Assembly: GCF_002234675.1 (NCBI RefSeq)
Contig: NC_019864.2
Span: forward strand, 15,455,582-15,519,581
Length of the DNA stretch: 64,000 nt
Reading direction: 5' to 3'
Source: Oryzias latipes
Lineage: Eukaryota > Chordata > Actinopteri > Beloniformes > Adrianichthyidae
The notes under the pieces: generated by a model
What the model was told of the DNA's origin: nothing
Database searches by the model: none
Seen by the model: only the letters and a program-made list of their open reading frames with translations
Shown here: positions 43,690 through 56,400 of the stretch, in pieces
How the letters are laid out: each line of letters starts with the position of its first letter
How positions within the stretch are numbered: position 1 is the first letter of the stretch
Translations under genes and position numbers: made by a program

Positions 43690-44127
43690 TCGATACATTT
43701 GTGTGCGGAGTAAACAAACGCACAGGAAAATTTACTTGGCTCAGGGGGCTAAACTCTATAAATATATATATTTCTTAAATGCCGTGGCGTCTAAACAAAA
43801 GGTTTGCAGATAGATAATTTATTACGCGGCCAGGAGAAGCAGCCAGTTTGCCTCGTAGTGATACCTTGTAGCCCGTTAGCTGAAATGCATTTGTCTCCGT
43901 CGCTCTCCGTTGCTAATAGCCACTAGCTAGTAGTAGCAGCAAACGTTATGCCCGACGACCCAGCTGATGGGAGTAGAAGCCGCCACTTGTTTTGCTTTCC
44001 ATACCACCCTGGTGATTTCGGGAGAACCTTTCTGCTAGTTAGATAGCTAGTTGCTTTAAGGCCAAAACAGAGCTAAAATTAATATTTTCTGTTCGTTGCC
44101 TTTTATTTGGTGGATAATTTACTCAGA
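43690..44127 (+). promoter_or_regulatory. svip: svip promoter region and 5' UTR
   Basis: This stretch directly upstream of the svip ATG is richer in CpG than its surroundings (for example GCGTCTGC, CTCCGTCGCTCTCCGTTGC and GCCCGACGACC between 43790 and 43970). No TATA box is evident. The assignment is positional. Confidence 0.4.
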
Positions 44128-47100
44128 ATGGGAATGTGCCTGCCGTGCCTTGGTGGAGCAGCGGACGACGTAGTTGTCACTCCAGACCCTGTAAGTTAAA
44201 CACAGCTTTTCATTACAGTTGAGATTGCCACACGGATATCCCAGTTCGTAAAAACTAAAGTAATGTCAGGATGAAAATTACACACGTTCGTCACGTGTGT
44301 GGAACGCCAACGGGCCCTAGAGTGTTGAAGTGGATGTTGTTGAGGCTCGTGCGGCATGTTAAGCATGCTCTAAGCTCACGAGGACAGCCTGTTTCCAAAG
44401 TTTTCCCTTTTCACAGGAGATCAGAAGAAGACAGTTAGCTGATGCTGCTGAGAAGAGGCAAAAAGAGGTATGACCCTGACTTCTTCGCACCCCTCTCATT
44501 TTATTTCAATCTAGCCTTCAGATTCTTCACAAATATAAGAAATTCTATAGTTCAATACAAATCGGAGTAACTCAATGAAAATATAAAAGGCAGTGCACCA
44601 ATGGATCCACAATGTAATGAGCGATTCTAAAGCAGAATCCACCAATTTGAGGTTAAGGAAACATGTTTATTGTTTACATTTCAAGGTTAGAAGCACATGA
44701 CATTCACCTACCCAGTGTTGTCAGCTTGGAAAATATGATGTTTAGACATCATGTACACAAATACTTTATATGACGGCTTTAAGTGAACAGAAAAGGGAAA
44801 GTAGGCGGGGGTGAGGGGCATGGAGAGAGGAATTCTTTTGCCCCTAAAATCTCAACTTGTCCTTTATGTTCCCAGTGTTTTAAAGTGACTGCCAACATAC
44901 TCACATGCAGTATTTCTTATCTTATCCTGGTCCTTACAGCTCAAATAGCATCAATATGGGTTAATTTAGCTGCAAATTTGTGATTTTTTTTTTTTCTCTA
45001 AGAGCTTTGAACCATTTCTTTCCACATCTGTGGACCCCGTTCAGCAAGGCATGTTTAACCTTGATCTATCATGGAAAAACCTCCTGACTGCTTCTCATTG
45101 CTCCTCCTGGTTTTCAGGGTGTTTAGCTGCTGCTAGGGCCTCTCATTTCTCTGCACTTTTGTGTGCCTTTGATGGGGTAACAGACTGGATACCATGTGCT
45201 CTGGGGGCTAAACATACTCAATGTAAGCATGCGGGCGTGTTGCACACACATGCTGCCGAGGCCTCAGTCTTATGACTCACTGTTCATAACGGACCCTTCA
45301 AAACTTTGAACTCTCAGTTTAGCAACTTAAGAGAAAATTAGTAAAAATGTGGAAAATAAAAGTTAAAAAATATTTATACGCTAAGTTATGACATCATTGA
45401 AGAGAGTTATCAAGCTTTAGCTGACTTAAAAGACAAAAAGGAAGTTAAAAGTCCGTGTTTTTATTTAAAGTTTCACTCCAATTATCTTTTAATTTATTTT
45501 CAAAAGATCCCAGTGGTCTTTTAGTTATGATTATGACATATTTAACCAAAATTTAAAACCTGTGATGTTTTCTCGGACGTAGTTTCTGCAGAGCAGCATA
45601 GTTTTTTAGAAATTCGCCTCTCTTGAGTTATGGGCAAAGCTGTTGGTGCTGAGTAGTTTTTAATTTCCCATCATCTATCTGTTTACATGCTCTCCTGCTA
45701 GTTCATAGCCCCTCACACCCCCAACCTAACATTGCTGGTGTAACAAAAATGGCGAGCGGTATTGGAGCTATCCAGCTGTAGAGGTTTGAGCCAGATACAA
45801 GCTCGGACGTGTAAAACAAAGACATACATGGATCTATTTGTCTGCAAGCAGATGCAGAGCAGGGAGCTTATGGCCCGCCAATTGTAGCACTTGTGTCACC
45901 TCCACAAGCTATTTCCAACGCAATTGTTTTGTCTGCTCCCAATATACAACAATTTGAATAAGAAATTCTAAGAAATGCAATTTTGATCTTAATTTTCCTT
46001 ATATGTCCTCCGTCAGCTGAAAATTTGTCACAAGAACATTTTTAAAAACCTCCAAAATACAATTTTCCTTGGAGTGGGTCCTTAACTGATGTTTTCCTTA
46101 CGATTGCCTGAATGCCAGGCATCCCTGAACGAAGGATCATGAGAGAAAATAAGTGTTCAGAAAAGTGTTGTGGATTCTGTTTAGAATAAGCGTCACAGAT
46201 GGAAACATCAGTGAGGGACAAGCTAATTGTATGTTTAAAATACATTGTATTGTTAATTTGGATGTGGAAACGCTTTATAAAACTCTAGGATAATACTGGC
46301 ATGCAGCCAATCGTAAGACTTCCTTACAACTCAAGGAGCATTAGATGCACTCCGGTTTGGTTTGCATGCATGTCATGAAATAATAATAGAAACAGCATTA
46401 AGAAGGAACTGAATTATATCTTTTTTTTAAAGCTATTTGACATTTACATTCTTATTTGAGAGCTTCCGCCTCAAAGAGAAGCGATCAGTTGTACCAGGAC
46501 AACCTAACAAGTCCCAGACCTATTAGACATGTTCTCTGAATCGCTTGTTTTTAAAGCTTAAACATGTGATTAAGGTTTATATGTGAGGTCTGGTATGAGT
46601 GATGAAGCTAATAAGCATCACTAACTGAATCTTATAGCTTTGACATTCCATTTAAAACGTTATGATCTTAAAAAAAAACAACATTTCAATCTAAGGTATA
46701 ATCCTGCAAACGGTCATTTTTTTAATCTGAGGTTACAGTAGAATATCAGATCTGCTCCATCTTCATTAAAACATCAACATTTCTGAGATTAGTGAGTTTT
46801 ACATTGTTTTAAGTAGAAATATTGATAGCAAAACTTATAACTTAGTCTAAACACAAAGAACATTTTAGTTTTTCCAAAAACTAAACATGACCACATTTAA
46901 AGATCTTTGTGTAGAGTTAGTGCATTAGTCTAAATACCCAATAATATGTCAGGATGTCTGCATTTTTGGGAGAACTTGACTTTATATCATGGTAAGTATG
47001 TTTTCATTGTGCAGAAAAGCTACTTGAAATCCCGTAAGAGACGTAGCCATGCAAAAGTGTCCAGGTAAGTAGACATGGAACAGAATGAAAAACTTTGATC

Positions 47101-47841
47101 AGTTGGCACTCTAACTACCACAACGTTATGTTCTAAGTCACCGTTCTTTCTCATTTATTTATTTTTAATATTTTGATTTTCCACCCCCCTACAAGTGACA
47201 CTTATCTGCTGCAGGCTGAATCACTGTGTCCTAACTCAAAGGCCATCTTAAAGTTAGCAGGAAATCACAGTAAATCACTTTTTACAGTCGTTTAACATTT
47301 TCTGGCTTGTTTTGATTGGCTGCTCAACCAACACATGTTTACTGTGGTTAATTTTTTACTTAAGTAATCCATAAATGTAGTCGTAATGAGCTGCTTTCCC
47401 CCCATTTTCTTTCCAGACAACGTACAGGGGGGTTAAAAATCCAGAAGCAGTGGAAAGGAAAAGGAAAAAGCAAGAGGAGGTCGAGAAACAAGCGATGACG
47501 ACCTCTGTGTCTGGTGGAGGTGGCGGCGGATTAAAGGTTAATTTAGGGTTTATTTATTTATTTTTGTTAAAAAGTGAATCTAGTATTAATATTATTAAGC
47601 TAAATCCAAAGTGCTTTTTTTTGCCATACTCGTTGTTTTGTAATTTTTTTTCAATGAAAAATTGAGGGAACAGTTAATTTTTATCAGCTGAACTGTAAAA
47701 CATCTACCATTGGTTGTTGATTCAAACATGTTATTCTTTTGTTGGGTGATTTAGAGCTGTTTCAAACTTGACTGTTTTTAAACCATTTTTGGATGTCACT
47801 GATCTTCTGTCCTATTTCTCTTGCAGTGGCAAGTGGGCTGA
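44128..47841 (+). CDS. svip: small VCP/p97-interacting protein, 4 coding exons
   Basis: SVIP binds the N domain of the p97/VCP ATPase on the ER and lysosomal membrane, where it restrains ER-associated degradation and promotes autophagy (family knowledge). Coding exons are 44128-44190, 44417-44467, 47417-47536 and 47827-47841. All junctions are GT/AG with phase 0, giving 82 residues (human 77 from memory). MGMCLPC at the start supplies the myristoylated Gly2 and palmitoylatable Cys4/Cys7. The VCP-interacting motif R-x5-AA-x2-R is exact: Arg25, Ala31-Ala32, Arg35. Exon 3 encodes a charged helix (ERKRKKQEEVEKQ) and a six-glycine run, and the last exon adds only WQVG. The 2.9-kb intron 2 contains a TTAA MITE and a cryptic exon. 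Confidence 0.92.
45465..46085 (-). mobile_element. TTAA-flanked MITE, family A copy 2 (inverted)
   Basis: The reverse complement begins TTAAGGACCCACTCCAAGGA and ends TTGGAGTGAAACTTTAA, with TTAA at both edges (45465-45468, 46082-46085). It aligns along its whole length with 4110-4718. It lies in svip intron 2. No coding capacity. Confidence 0.7.
47015..47064 (+). CDS. candidate cryptic/alternative exon of svip
   Basis: A 50-bp segment bounded by a good acceptor (TTTTCATTGTGCAG) and a consensus donor (CCAG|GTAAGT). Entered in phase 0 from svip exon 2 it reads KSYLKSRKRRSHAKVS. Because 50 is not a multiple of three, svip exon 3 would then be read in another frame, which stays open for about 25 strongly basic codons before TGA. 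The conserved SVIP reading skips this segment. Whether it is used cannot be told from sequence. Confidence 0.35.
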
Positions 47842-49400
47842 AAATCAGGACGGTAAAGTCTAAATGCTGATGTCCAAACCCCTTTGAAGGAACAATCCCT
47901 GCTAGATTACTTGAACGATGCTTAACCTGCTGACCACATAACCATGATTTCCTCTGCATTTCTGTCAGATTGAAAGCAAAGTAGTTTGACATGGTTCCAA
48001 ACAAAACAGGGCTGTACTTGCTGTTTCACACAGGTTTAAACCTTTGGAGTGTGAAGGACCAGGAGAGTCTTTGATGATGACCATCAAAAAGCCCTTCCTG
48101 GTACTTTATTTTGGAAAAGCCAGGAACTAATTAAAACAATTTTTTTTTTTTTAAGATTTAGGGTAAATTTTCTAAGTGATAAGACACCCATCTGCTTTAT
48201 CTAAGCAGGTGGACTCCAGTAACTGAGTTTTTTCAAATGTCATGCCAACCGAAAACCTTTTTTTTTTTTTTTTTTGTAACCAAAGTTGGGGATTTTAGAA
48301 ACTGGATTTCCCTCAGCTATTTCTTTTTCCAGAGAAATCAGTGAAAAATAAATAATAAATGTTTGGAAGAAATCTGACTAACTAAAACTAACGCACAGAT
48401 TTCTCCAGGTTTACCCTAAAAACCAGGTTACTGAAGCGTGTGGAAAAACACCCGTGTCAGATCACATGAAGGCTCTTATTTTGAAGTTGGTTGCGATTTG
48501 GGCTAATAGTTAATTCAATGTTTTGAGTTTTCACAATTGAAGATTGTAGCCAAGTTCATATTTTGCTCAAAAAAAGCAGTTATCTGCAATGGTTGTGCTT
48601 TGTTTTGCTTTAGATAGCACAAAAAAAGTGCAAATATAATGTTTTTAAGCCTTCTGTTAGATTAGCTGCACTTGTCCCTATTGAATGTTGCTGAGCAGTG
48701 TACTGAGGAGAAACGCTGTGTATGGGAAAGGTTAGGTGTGGTGTTGTTTTTTTGGGTTACAATTCATTGTTTTGCAAGCAAACACTGCCTGTTTCACAAC
48801 CTGGTCTATATATATTTCATTAATTATTTACTACCTTAATGGTTTGTTCAGAGACCTTTGTCTCAGCAGGAACAGGAAACTAAGGAGCATAAAAAAAGAA
48901 GCCACTGAAACGCCCTTCACTTTGCAAAACTTGGGGGGGAAAAAAAGGTTGTGTGTGGACAGTAAGCTAGGGTTTGACCTAATGCACTTCACCAGTGTTT
49001 GATTAATGAAGGCCTTTCTTTGTTATTTTCTATACAGATTTAGTTTCAATTTTTTGTGCTGAACACTTTCATGATGCCTGACCTAATTAAGACTTTGGTT
49101 GAATTGTTAATTGCAGCTAACTATGTCCCCAATTTTTGAACAGAAAGCCTCTTCCTCCCTCATGTTGGAGGAAAATGAGATGAAATATTTACAGTGACTT
49201 TGCATTTCTAACAGCCTTCCTTTTATTATTGAATGCTTCCGGTGCTCTTGCTGTTTTCTAGAATGCAAAATCTGTTATTTGCAAAATTAAATGAGTCACA
49301 TTTCTGCCATTTTTGTCTGATTTTTTTTATTTATTTTTTTTATTTTACACTATGAAAGACTTGATTAGATAAATAAAGAAAAAGCACACTAAAACCTTTT
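47842..49400 (+). other. svip: svip 3' UTR
   Basis: Sequence after the svip stop with no other gene. AATAAA motifs occur near 48349, and a strong one is at 49372-49377. The latter would place the transcript end about 20 bases further, next to the gas2 end. Length is inferred from the signals only. Confidence 0.45.
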
Positions 49401-49404
49401 TAAG

Positions 49405-50428
49405 TCACAATGTTGGCGAATTTATTAAAAATGTACATCTTAAAAATAGAGATTATTTTACACACAAACTTGTAAATCACTGTGCAACCAAGGGTCGTAT
49501 ACTAAAGCAAGTTACTAATATCACAATAAAGCTTATAATTTAAAGTATAATGCAGAAAATTAAATGCCTTGCGTCTGCTAGTAGCAATGTAGGAATCTAA
49601 ATGAAAAGCTGTTATTTTCGTGAATTACCTCTAGGGGGCAGTAACGTACAGGGAAAAAATAACTAAAAAAGCCTTGTAAAAAAATGTGCAGGCTTGTAGT
49701 AATGAATCAATAAGTATCAGTGGTACATATGGTTATGTTCTTTAAATAAAAAAGACTGGATTATTCTATACTACATATTAGAATCAATGAGAATTAGAAA
49801 CAAGTATTGCATGGCATTTTCTTAAAGCACATACATTATCGTTCATGAAGTGAAGGTTATTTACCAGAATTTGCAAGAAATGTTACCGTTATGAAAAAGT
49901 TTAAAAGGTTCTTTGGGTTGCAGTGTTTCTACTTGTATTTTGATTGCTATTTGACATGTGTAATAGCACTTTAATGATAATTTAAAAAAAAAAAAGATAA
50001 TTGATTCTAAACAAGTTTTCCTTACTCTAACCCCTCATAATTTCATTTTTTAAAATTCAATGTCATGAGGATGTAAAAATCTTCTTTAAAAAGGTGCTTA
50101 CATTTCCCCCTTCAATATGAATAAACAAACCTACTTTATGTTTATCATTTCAAGTAAAGTTGCAATACAAAAAAAGAAACCCCTTCCAATGCACCTATTT
50201 AACCACTTTAAAATATCAAATTGTCTGCTTTAAACTTTTAATTTACATTTTTCCAGGCTTTCATTACAGATATACATGTTTTTTTTATTTTCCAAGAAAA
50301 TACAAATCACTTTTTTAGAGTCGTACTCTCTCTTCCTACAGATCCGTAGAGCTTTAATATAGTACAAGAAGCAACAACTCAAGGTGGTCCTCTGTACTGT
50401 TGTGTAGCTGTTTTTCTGTTGCACGTCT
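49405..50428 (-). other. gas2: gas2 3' UTR
   Basis: Runs from the gas2 stop to a minus-strand AATAAA at 49426-49421. AT-rich, without coding character. It converges on the svip 3' UTR. Confidence 0.5.
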
Positions 50429-53400
50429 TTACTTCTTGCTGCGATAGTGAGCTGCCACCACCAGGTAGCTGTCAGGTGAAAGGTCCTTGATGTTGGGGGT
50501 TTTGCTGCTAATGAGGGATGTCTTGCCATCCACCCTTGAGAACTGGAGCATGCGGCAGGGGTCGTGTTTCAGGAGGTAGCTTTCAAATGTTTCCCAGCCG
50601 CCACCTACTCGCACCATCACATGCTTGTTGTGCAGCATCTGCAGAGGGAAAGCAGCTCATGTTAACACTTGCAATGTTCCTCAAAGTGGAGCGATTTACT
50701 GATCCCCCCTAAGGATGTTCTTTTCTCCTTAATGAGAGCTTAGGTTGGACATCTTTGCAGAATTTGGGACGATCACTTATTGATTCATGATTGGGGCTTG
50801 CAGTGATTAGACACACCATGTTGAGCTGGTTACTGACTAATAAAAAGCTGATTAAGCTCATCGATTGGTTTACCAACCTCACCTCAAAGACAGTGATGGG
50901 AATATGCCAAGCAGTCCAGTGAGTTGATTCACAGTATATGTGTCTACATAAATATGAAACTATATTTTTCCTTTATTAGCAATTAATAAAAAAAACAACC
51001 TCTCAGCAGTGCTGTAAGGCTCATAAGCTCATTGTTCATTCACAAGATTAAAACTGTGACATTTCTCATTATCATCTGCATAAAAGTAGATGTTTTGCAT
51101 GTAGCTTGTGTTAGAATGCACATTGCTGCAAGCTTTGATTGTGGTGCTGTCCACCTAGTGAAGCTCTTGCTCTTATTAAAAGACATTGCTACTGAAGAGA
51201 ATGACACATATATATCGGAAGAACAGAAAAGATATTTTTTGGGTTGCAAATGTCCAAGAACCAGACATTTCTGTGCCAAATCAACTTGATTCAAGCTGCA
51301 AGTTTGGTTAAAATGGTCATTCAAAAGCACACACACACTTTCACACAAGGAAACTCTGAAGCCAACAAATGATTTTCTTTTACAGTACCCCCCCCTGTTT
51401 GCTTCAAATTATGTCTGGCAAATAAAGGCACATTCCAAAGGCTGGCTACCATGGCAACATTGCAAATTACAGTTAAGAAAAGAAATAAATAGATATGAAG
51501 CGCTGGTACACTGAGTGATCAAACACATGCATTCCCAAGAGGCCGTGCTCATAAAACATGTCTGCTTCATTGTGGAGGTTTTGTTGACCTTACTCTTCTT
51601 TAACACACCATTACGTCTCAGTGGAAACACGTTTGTTTGCTTTAGTGCCCCATTAAGATAAAGAATGAATAAATTTATGATTTTAAAAAGCATCAGGATG
51701 CTTCATTAATCTTTAAAGAAAAACACAGATAGTAGGATTCTGACACAACAATGCAAAGATTGAGGGGAAAAAAAGAAAATGTGTTGACATTGTCCCTTCA
51801 ATGTGGTCAGTTCACAGTCAACCTGCCCTCCAGCATAACATACAACATTTATAAGCCTCTTAGAGGAATCAATCTAGAGGGCAGCAGTGGGGCAGCACCT
51901 CCAATCAGCAGCTCTGGGCCTCCGGCTTTGTTACAGCAGATTTAATATACCTGTGTGATGCAGAAGGGTTTCAATCATGATGCTCTGGGCAGAGACCTTT
52001 GCTCGAAACTAGTCTCTCCTCAGCAGCCCAAAGACGTCCCAAAGTCCTACGACTGCAGTTTTAAAACGCTGATGCCCCCCCCCATTCAATGAAAACACAA
52101 GCAGCTCATTTATTCAGAGACTGCAGAAGGTCATTGTCTAAAGTTGTGTAGGTTATTGTGGAGTCAGACTTGCAGCTTTGGTGCACATCGCTGCTGTTCT
52201 CCCAAGCTGCTCATAAATAGAACAGTCTACAACGAATTCACATTTTTCTGTGAAATAAATTACAAAAAGAAGAAAGGATGTGAGGAACTTTGCTGAGCTA
52301 AGTGCAGACATTAAAGCAGTGTGTTTCTTTCAGTGTAACTGTGATAGCAGCCCCTGAGTGTGCGAATAATGTCATTATTTTTAGTTCTTGTCAAACAGAG
52401 AAAAAAATCCCTTTAAAGCTGGTTATGGTGTTCCTTGTACAAAAAATATAAGCATACTTGTGGTGGGAAACATATAGGGAACTATAGATTGAAATGCACC
52501 AATACTTTAACTCACCATTTGTTCTTGGATGCTCAGCAACACGTTTGAGATGTGTTGCAGGATAATTCCGAGATTCATTGAGTTACTGCGCGTTGCATTA
52601 TTTTCAGTAAAAATGCAAACAGCAACGTCAATTTTATACCTCACTATGACAGTTTGGTTTGGCACTAATGGCTGCAATGTTAAGACTTGACTGCAGAGGG
52701 CATCCAAGAGCAAAGTCAGTTTTTCAGGGCTGGAGATCTCAAAAATACCATCAGCATGAATCACAATCTTGGAGGTGTGAATCCTGCTTCCGGGTTGCTA
52801 AGTAACCAGGATCTCAAGGGTACTGATGCTACTTCTCTGAAGCTGTTAGCCTTCATTTATCTATCTGAAATAGCTTTCATGCCTCCATCTAGACACCGAA
52901 GACACATCTTCCTGTAATGAGATCTGCTGTGAATATCAGATGAAGATCTTTTTGGGCATGTGTGAAGGAGCAAATATATAAAAAAACACATGAAGCGCAT
53001 TCAAACACGGCATATTTGGATGAGGAGAGAACATTTTCAGGCACTAGGAGTTTGTAGCAAAGAAACAAAGGATGTCTTTTACTCTGAGTGGGCTTGCCTT
53101 CCATGTTGGGACATTGATATAATTGGTAAATTCTAATCAATATAAATATATTTAATGCAATTACTGCCGATTCATAAAAGAATAATCTAGGTTAATTAAT
53201 TATTAGGTTATTAATTTTAATAGATTAATTTTGGAAAAAGAAAAAAGTACTAGTATTTTCTTGAAATCAAATATGCACATATAGCCTGAAAAAGACAATT
53301 TACTTCAAACCCATTCACACTGAACTCATTTTGTTGGGTAAAAATAAGAAACATGACTAAACATGAGAAAAAGAGATTTAGATGTGAAAAAAATTGATAA

Positions 53401-56400
53401 AAGTGGTCGGCAATTAACTCACTAAATCTTTTTCATTTAAATTTATTTAGTTTTTATAATACCATTTTACTTTAAATTCAGAATCCATTCATATTTTGGC
53501 ACTAGGCCTGCTATCTAGGCAATGAAGTGTAGTTGCTCAAAATAAAACGATTTTCCAAAGCCATCTGAAGCACGAATGCTTCTTAGAAAAATGCTCACCC
53601 TTATAAACAGCATCTTCTCTCCAACACGGTAACGACCCTGTGACTGTCTCTCCACACAAAACTTATTCTCACACCTGCAGGGTGGATCATCAGCGATGTG
53701 TCTAACCTGCAACACATAACAGTGACAAAGTTACACGTTCTCTATAAGAGAATTCAAAACAGTTGCTAACATTTGTGACTTACAGCATCATCCAACAACT
53801 TCCCTGTACTCTTTTTGCTTGGAGTCACTTTGGTCGGACTTGGCGATGGGGAAGGTGATGGAGAAGGAGAAGATGGAGGTGAAGGGAGGGGCTGGGCTGA
53901 AGTTACAGGCGATGGAGGAGGTGGAGGAGATTTCTCTTCTTGCTCAATCTCCTTCTCCAGTTTAATAAGACCTGGAGGCTCTATGTTGTACCTGTAGATG
54001 AGGAAAAGACTACTAAAGAACTATTGCACTATAAACAGCATTTTAAAAATGAGAAATGAGAAATCTAAACAAACCGTGAGGCTATCCGGCCCAACTCTAA
54101 AAGACAGAGGCACACCTCCCGCGGCTCCCTGTGAAGAACTACAGCGAGATATCAGAGTTCAGCATCTGGTAGGTACAGTCACACATTACAATGTGAGTGG
54201 TTTTGTGATGGTGAGATGCAGATAAAAGCAAAAACCACAAACTTCATGCATTCAAGTGATCTCCTTTTCAATTCCCTTTAGTGAATGGAACAGGAGAATT
54301 GCTCACACTGGTAACATACAGCAGGTTATGGATTAAAAATGTTAACTCTAACCTTTCAAAACGACTAAATCAAATGGACAGGGTGGAGAAAAGAAGTATG
54401 ACAAATGAGACATACCACATCATGCAATTTGGACAGATATATGCAAACCTGGTGTTGTTACATCTACTGCTGAACTGGTATGTTTAAGGAAGAAAAGAAA
54501 AAGAAAGAAAAGCATTTGTCAGCTGTTATCAAAGTTATGGAGTACGTCTATAGCAAGTGATTGTAATCTCTACGCGGATATTAGGAAGCTTCTAGACTCA
54601 AAACATTAGAGATGTTGAAAAAAAACCTAAACTCTAAAATAAAAGAAGCATAGTTTTGTTTCTGGCACTATAATGCGTCATATTCTACAGACATTTTGCC
54701 AGACGCCACTGTCCATCAAGGATACCTCACTGAGAAAAATTCTGAGGAATGTTTGCAAAAGAAAGACTTGAGTGAAGAAGGAGAGAAGGAGGAACGCTCC
54801 AAATTAAAGACTAAAGAAATTAAAGAAAATGTTTGAGTAATTTTAACCTGTTTTTACACAGACACACCTTCTCATCTGAGCTACTTTTATTTATTTGTTT
54901 ATTCATGAAGTTTTAAAGAAAAGTTTTCTCCCCAAGTGAATTTCTATTCATGTCATTTCCTGTCGATGTCAGAAAAAGTGATTCAGAGTCTGGAGATGTG
55001 CAACCTCTAAATCTCTGTGGGGGGAAAAAAAGACAAGAAAAGCCGCTCTAGAAACCAGCTGTACCTGCACAATCAGGCCTTTCACAGGAGACAGAAATCT
55101 GAATCCACAGCACTGGAATGGACAGTGCTGCCTCCTTTGTCTGTGGACCTAATTTGTCCTGCATTCAGATATTAGACTGGGGACAAAACAGACTCACCTA
55201 AACCTTCTGACTCGAAGAGACACGTTTCTCCAACTCCAACCTCACGGCACCAGGCCAGGAAGTTTGCTGTGTTGTCCCTGGCAAAGAAGGAGCCAGAGGG
55301 AGCACTCTGCCGACACGGAATCCTCCGATTAGGGATTCTCTTCAAGAGACAGGAGGTAAAAGAGGAATGAGCCTGAGACGGAGGAACCACGTTATCACAG
55401 TTAATAAGAAATAAAAGATTAGCTTTGACATTAGTGTTTTATCATGATCCTTTTTGTATCAGTTACAATTTGGAAACAGAGTACACGTGATCTCTCCTGG
55501 GACTCTGGGGTCAGTCCAGGATTGAGACTTCTCCATACAGATCAATACATAAGATGATGGGTTAGAAAAGTGGGCAGTATTGCTTGCCTTCCACTACTTG
55601 GGATCAAATGACACGTTTAAGACTTTCAGCCCCCACACGGCCTGTTGGGGGGAGATTTATGCTCTTTGCTGTGGTTTTTGTGCTGCATATGTGTTTCTGT
55701 GCTTTGAGAAAGGTGCAATGAGCTCATGCGGGAAATATGCAAGCTTTTGTGGGTATTTTTCTTTTCATTACTGCCTTGCCTCTGAAACCTTTTTCTGGAA
55801 TTATTTGCATTGTCGAGTTACAAGTGCAAAAATAGGAAGGTTGGCTGCAGAGCAAGCAATAATTTTTATTACTAACAAAACTTATTAACCGTTTATTAGT
55901 TATGATGTGGATTGTTGTCTCATGCACCACTGTGTTTTTATTTGCACATAAGGTCATGAGCCTCTGGGAAACTTTATCTTTAGACAGATGGTAACAATAA
56001 GGAAAAAGAATCTACCGAACTCTAAATAAGCACTGACAGCTCCCAGTTTACACGCACACAGCTGTTTGAACAAAATTTCTCGTTTGACATTTTGGCAGAT
56101 TATCATTTCCTGTTGATGGTTAAAGACAAATATGTCAGGCAAGTGTAGTGTTTGTCAGGACAGTTTTTAGTTTCTTTTAGATGACCCCTTTTAGCTGTAA
56201 AGGGCACAGAAAGTGATCATTACTTTGCTAAAGAGACCAGAATGGCCCTAAAACAAATAATCTATTTAAAAAAAGGTTACAGCAAAATCTAAATAATTCA
56301 ACTGTTTTTTACATTTTCTTTAGCAATTATAGAAAATAGTGCTGTCCAACTTACAATTCTATTCACTGAAGAGCTGTGCTTTTACTTTTTTAAACACAAA

